DNA of 64,000 bases from Bacteroidota bacterium (lineage in GTDB: Bacteria; Bacteroidota; Bacteroidia; 2-12-FULL-35-15). The DNA lies in assembly GCA_025963725.1 (NCBI GenBank), contig JAOQAE010000002.1:1179765-1243764 (forward strand), in the 5' to 3' direction. The translations under genes and the position numbers were made by a program. Numbering within the stretch: the stretch's first letter is position 1; every line of letters starts with the position of its first letter. Under the pieces are notes generated by a model. The model saw nothing but the letters and a program-made list of their open reading frames with translations, ran no database searches and was not told the DNA's origin. Shown here in pieces: positions 63,732 through 64,000 of the stretch.

Positions 63732-64000
63732 AATAATTCGCTCCTCCGGAGCTCCTTGATGGATCATCACATTTAACTATTAATAATCAGCTCCTCCGGA
63801 GCAGATGGTCCATTTCCTCTGCTCAACTTCACGCCATTTCATTCACAATGGATTATAATCTGACCATTCTTCCGGAGCTACATACCATTCTTTCTGCTCG
63901 GTTTCAGGATTCACTCACATAAGCACTCCGGAGGAGTGCATTATTAATAACATTCGCATACCATCGATACCTGAGCTCCTGAGGAGCGAATTATTATTCC
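63732..64000. repeat. Cluster of REP-like palindromes GCTCCTCCGGAGC
   Basis: At least four palindromic units: GCTCCTCCGGAGC at 63740-63752 and 63790-63802, GCACTCCGGAGGAGTGC at 63923-63939, and GCTCCTGAGGAGC at 63975-63987, with a partial unit TTCTTCCGGAGC near 63868. The first two are preceded by AATAAT, the last two followed by ATTATTAAT or AATTATTATT, so the units form inverted pairs. No gene is seen in this 331-bp stretch, which runs off the window end. Confidence 0.8.

Overview
The window is from a Bacteroidota genome with a type IX secretion system (T9SS). Several secreted proteins end in a T9SS type A sorting domain or a gliding-motility (CHU_C, type B) C-terminal domain. Promoters fit the Bacteroidota TTG / TAnnTTTG pattern, ribosome binding sites are weak, and the extragenic palindromes are of kinds common in the phylum. 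I cannot place it below phylum. No tRNA, rRNA, CRISPR array or prophage was seen.

Layout. (1) 0.1-13 kb, housekeeping and envelope: a NUDIX hydrolase divergent from pyrE and an SRPBCC protein; a minus-strand run of a flavin oxidoreductase, an M16 peptidase pair (one active-type, one lacking the metal site), a CHU_C protein and a T9SS protein; two tandem outer-membrane barrel paralogues; an Asp/Glu racemase. (2) 13-50.7 kb, a surface polysaccharide locus entirely on the minus strand. From its upstream end it runs: Wzc-type tyrosine autokinase, sulfotransferase, Wzm/Wzt-type ABC exporter, a T9SS protein with two S74 tail-fibre-domain proteins on their own promoter, then about ten glycosyltransferases, acyl- and acetyltransferases, a methyltransferase, the WecE aminotransferase, a nucleotide-sugar epimerase, AsnB, an O-antigen polymerase/ligase and a membrane-anchored phosphoesterase. 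Inside it sits a DUF4956 / VTC / CotH / CotH cassette. (3) 50.9-62.4 kb, a sorting island: an 800-residue T9SS protein, a 74-residue PID-CTERM-like exosortase substrate, the exosortase, a convergent 2480-residue T9SS adhesin-like protein, and a small membrane protein resembling exosortase-associated proteins. (4) glyA and a cluster of palindromic repeats.

How it works together: nucleotide sugars are made and modified (WecE, epimerase, AsnB), assembled by the glycosyltransferases, decorated by acyl, methyl and perhaps sulfate groups, and exported by the ABC transporter and/or a Wzy/Wzc route. The protein side uses two surface-sorting routes next to each other, T9SS and exosortase.

Most unusual: (a) a 966-bp segment between the VTC and CotH genes, consisting of a GxxExxY (PD-(D/E)XK-like) gene framed by inverted arrays of a CGCAAAG heptamer and ending in AACCGCAAAG / CTTTGCGGTT; without it the two operon genes would be about 29 bp apart; (b) the minimal exosortase pair, whose substrate keeps only about 22 mature residues and carries a terminator over its own 3' end; (c) -7 promoter boxes ending 4 bp before the start codons of pyrE and of one barrel gene, which points to leaderless mRNAs.
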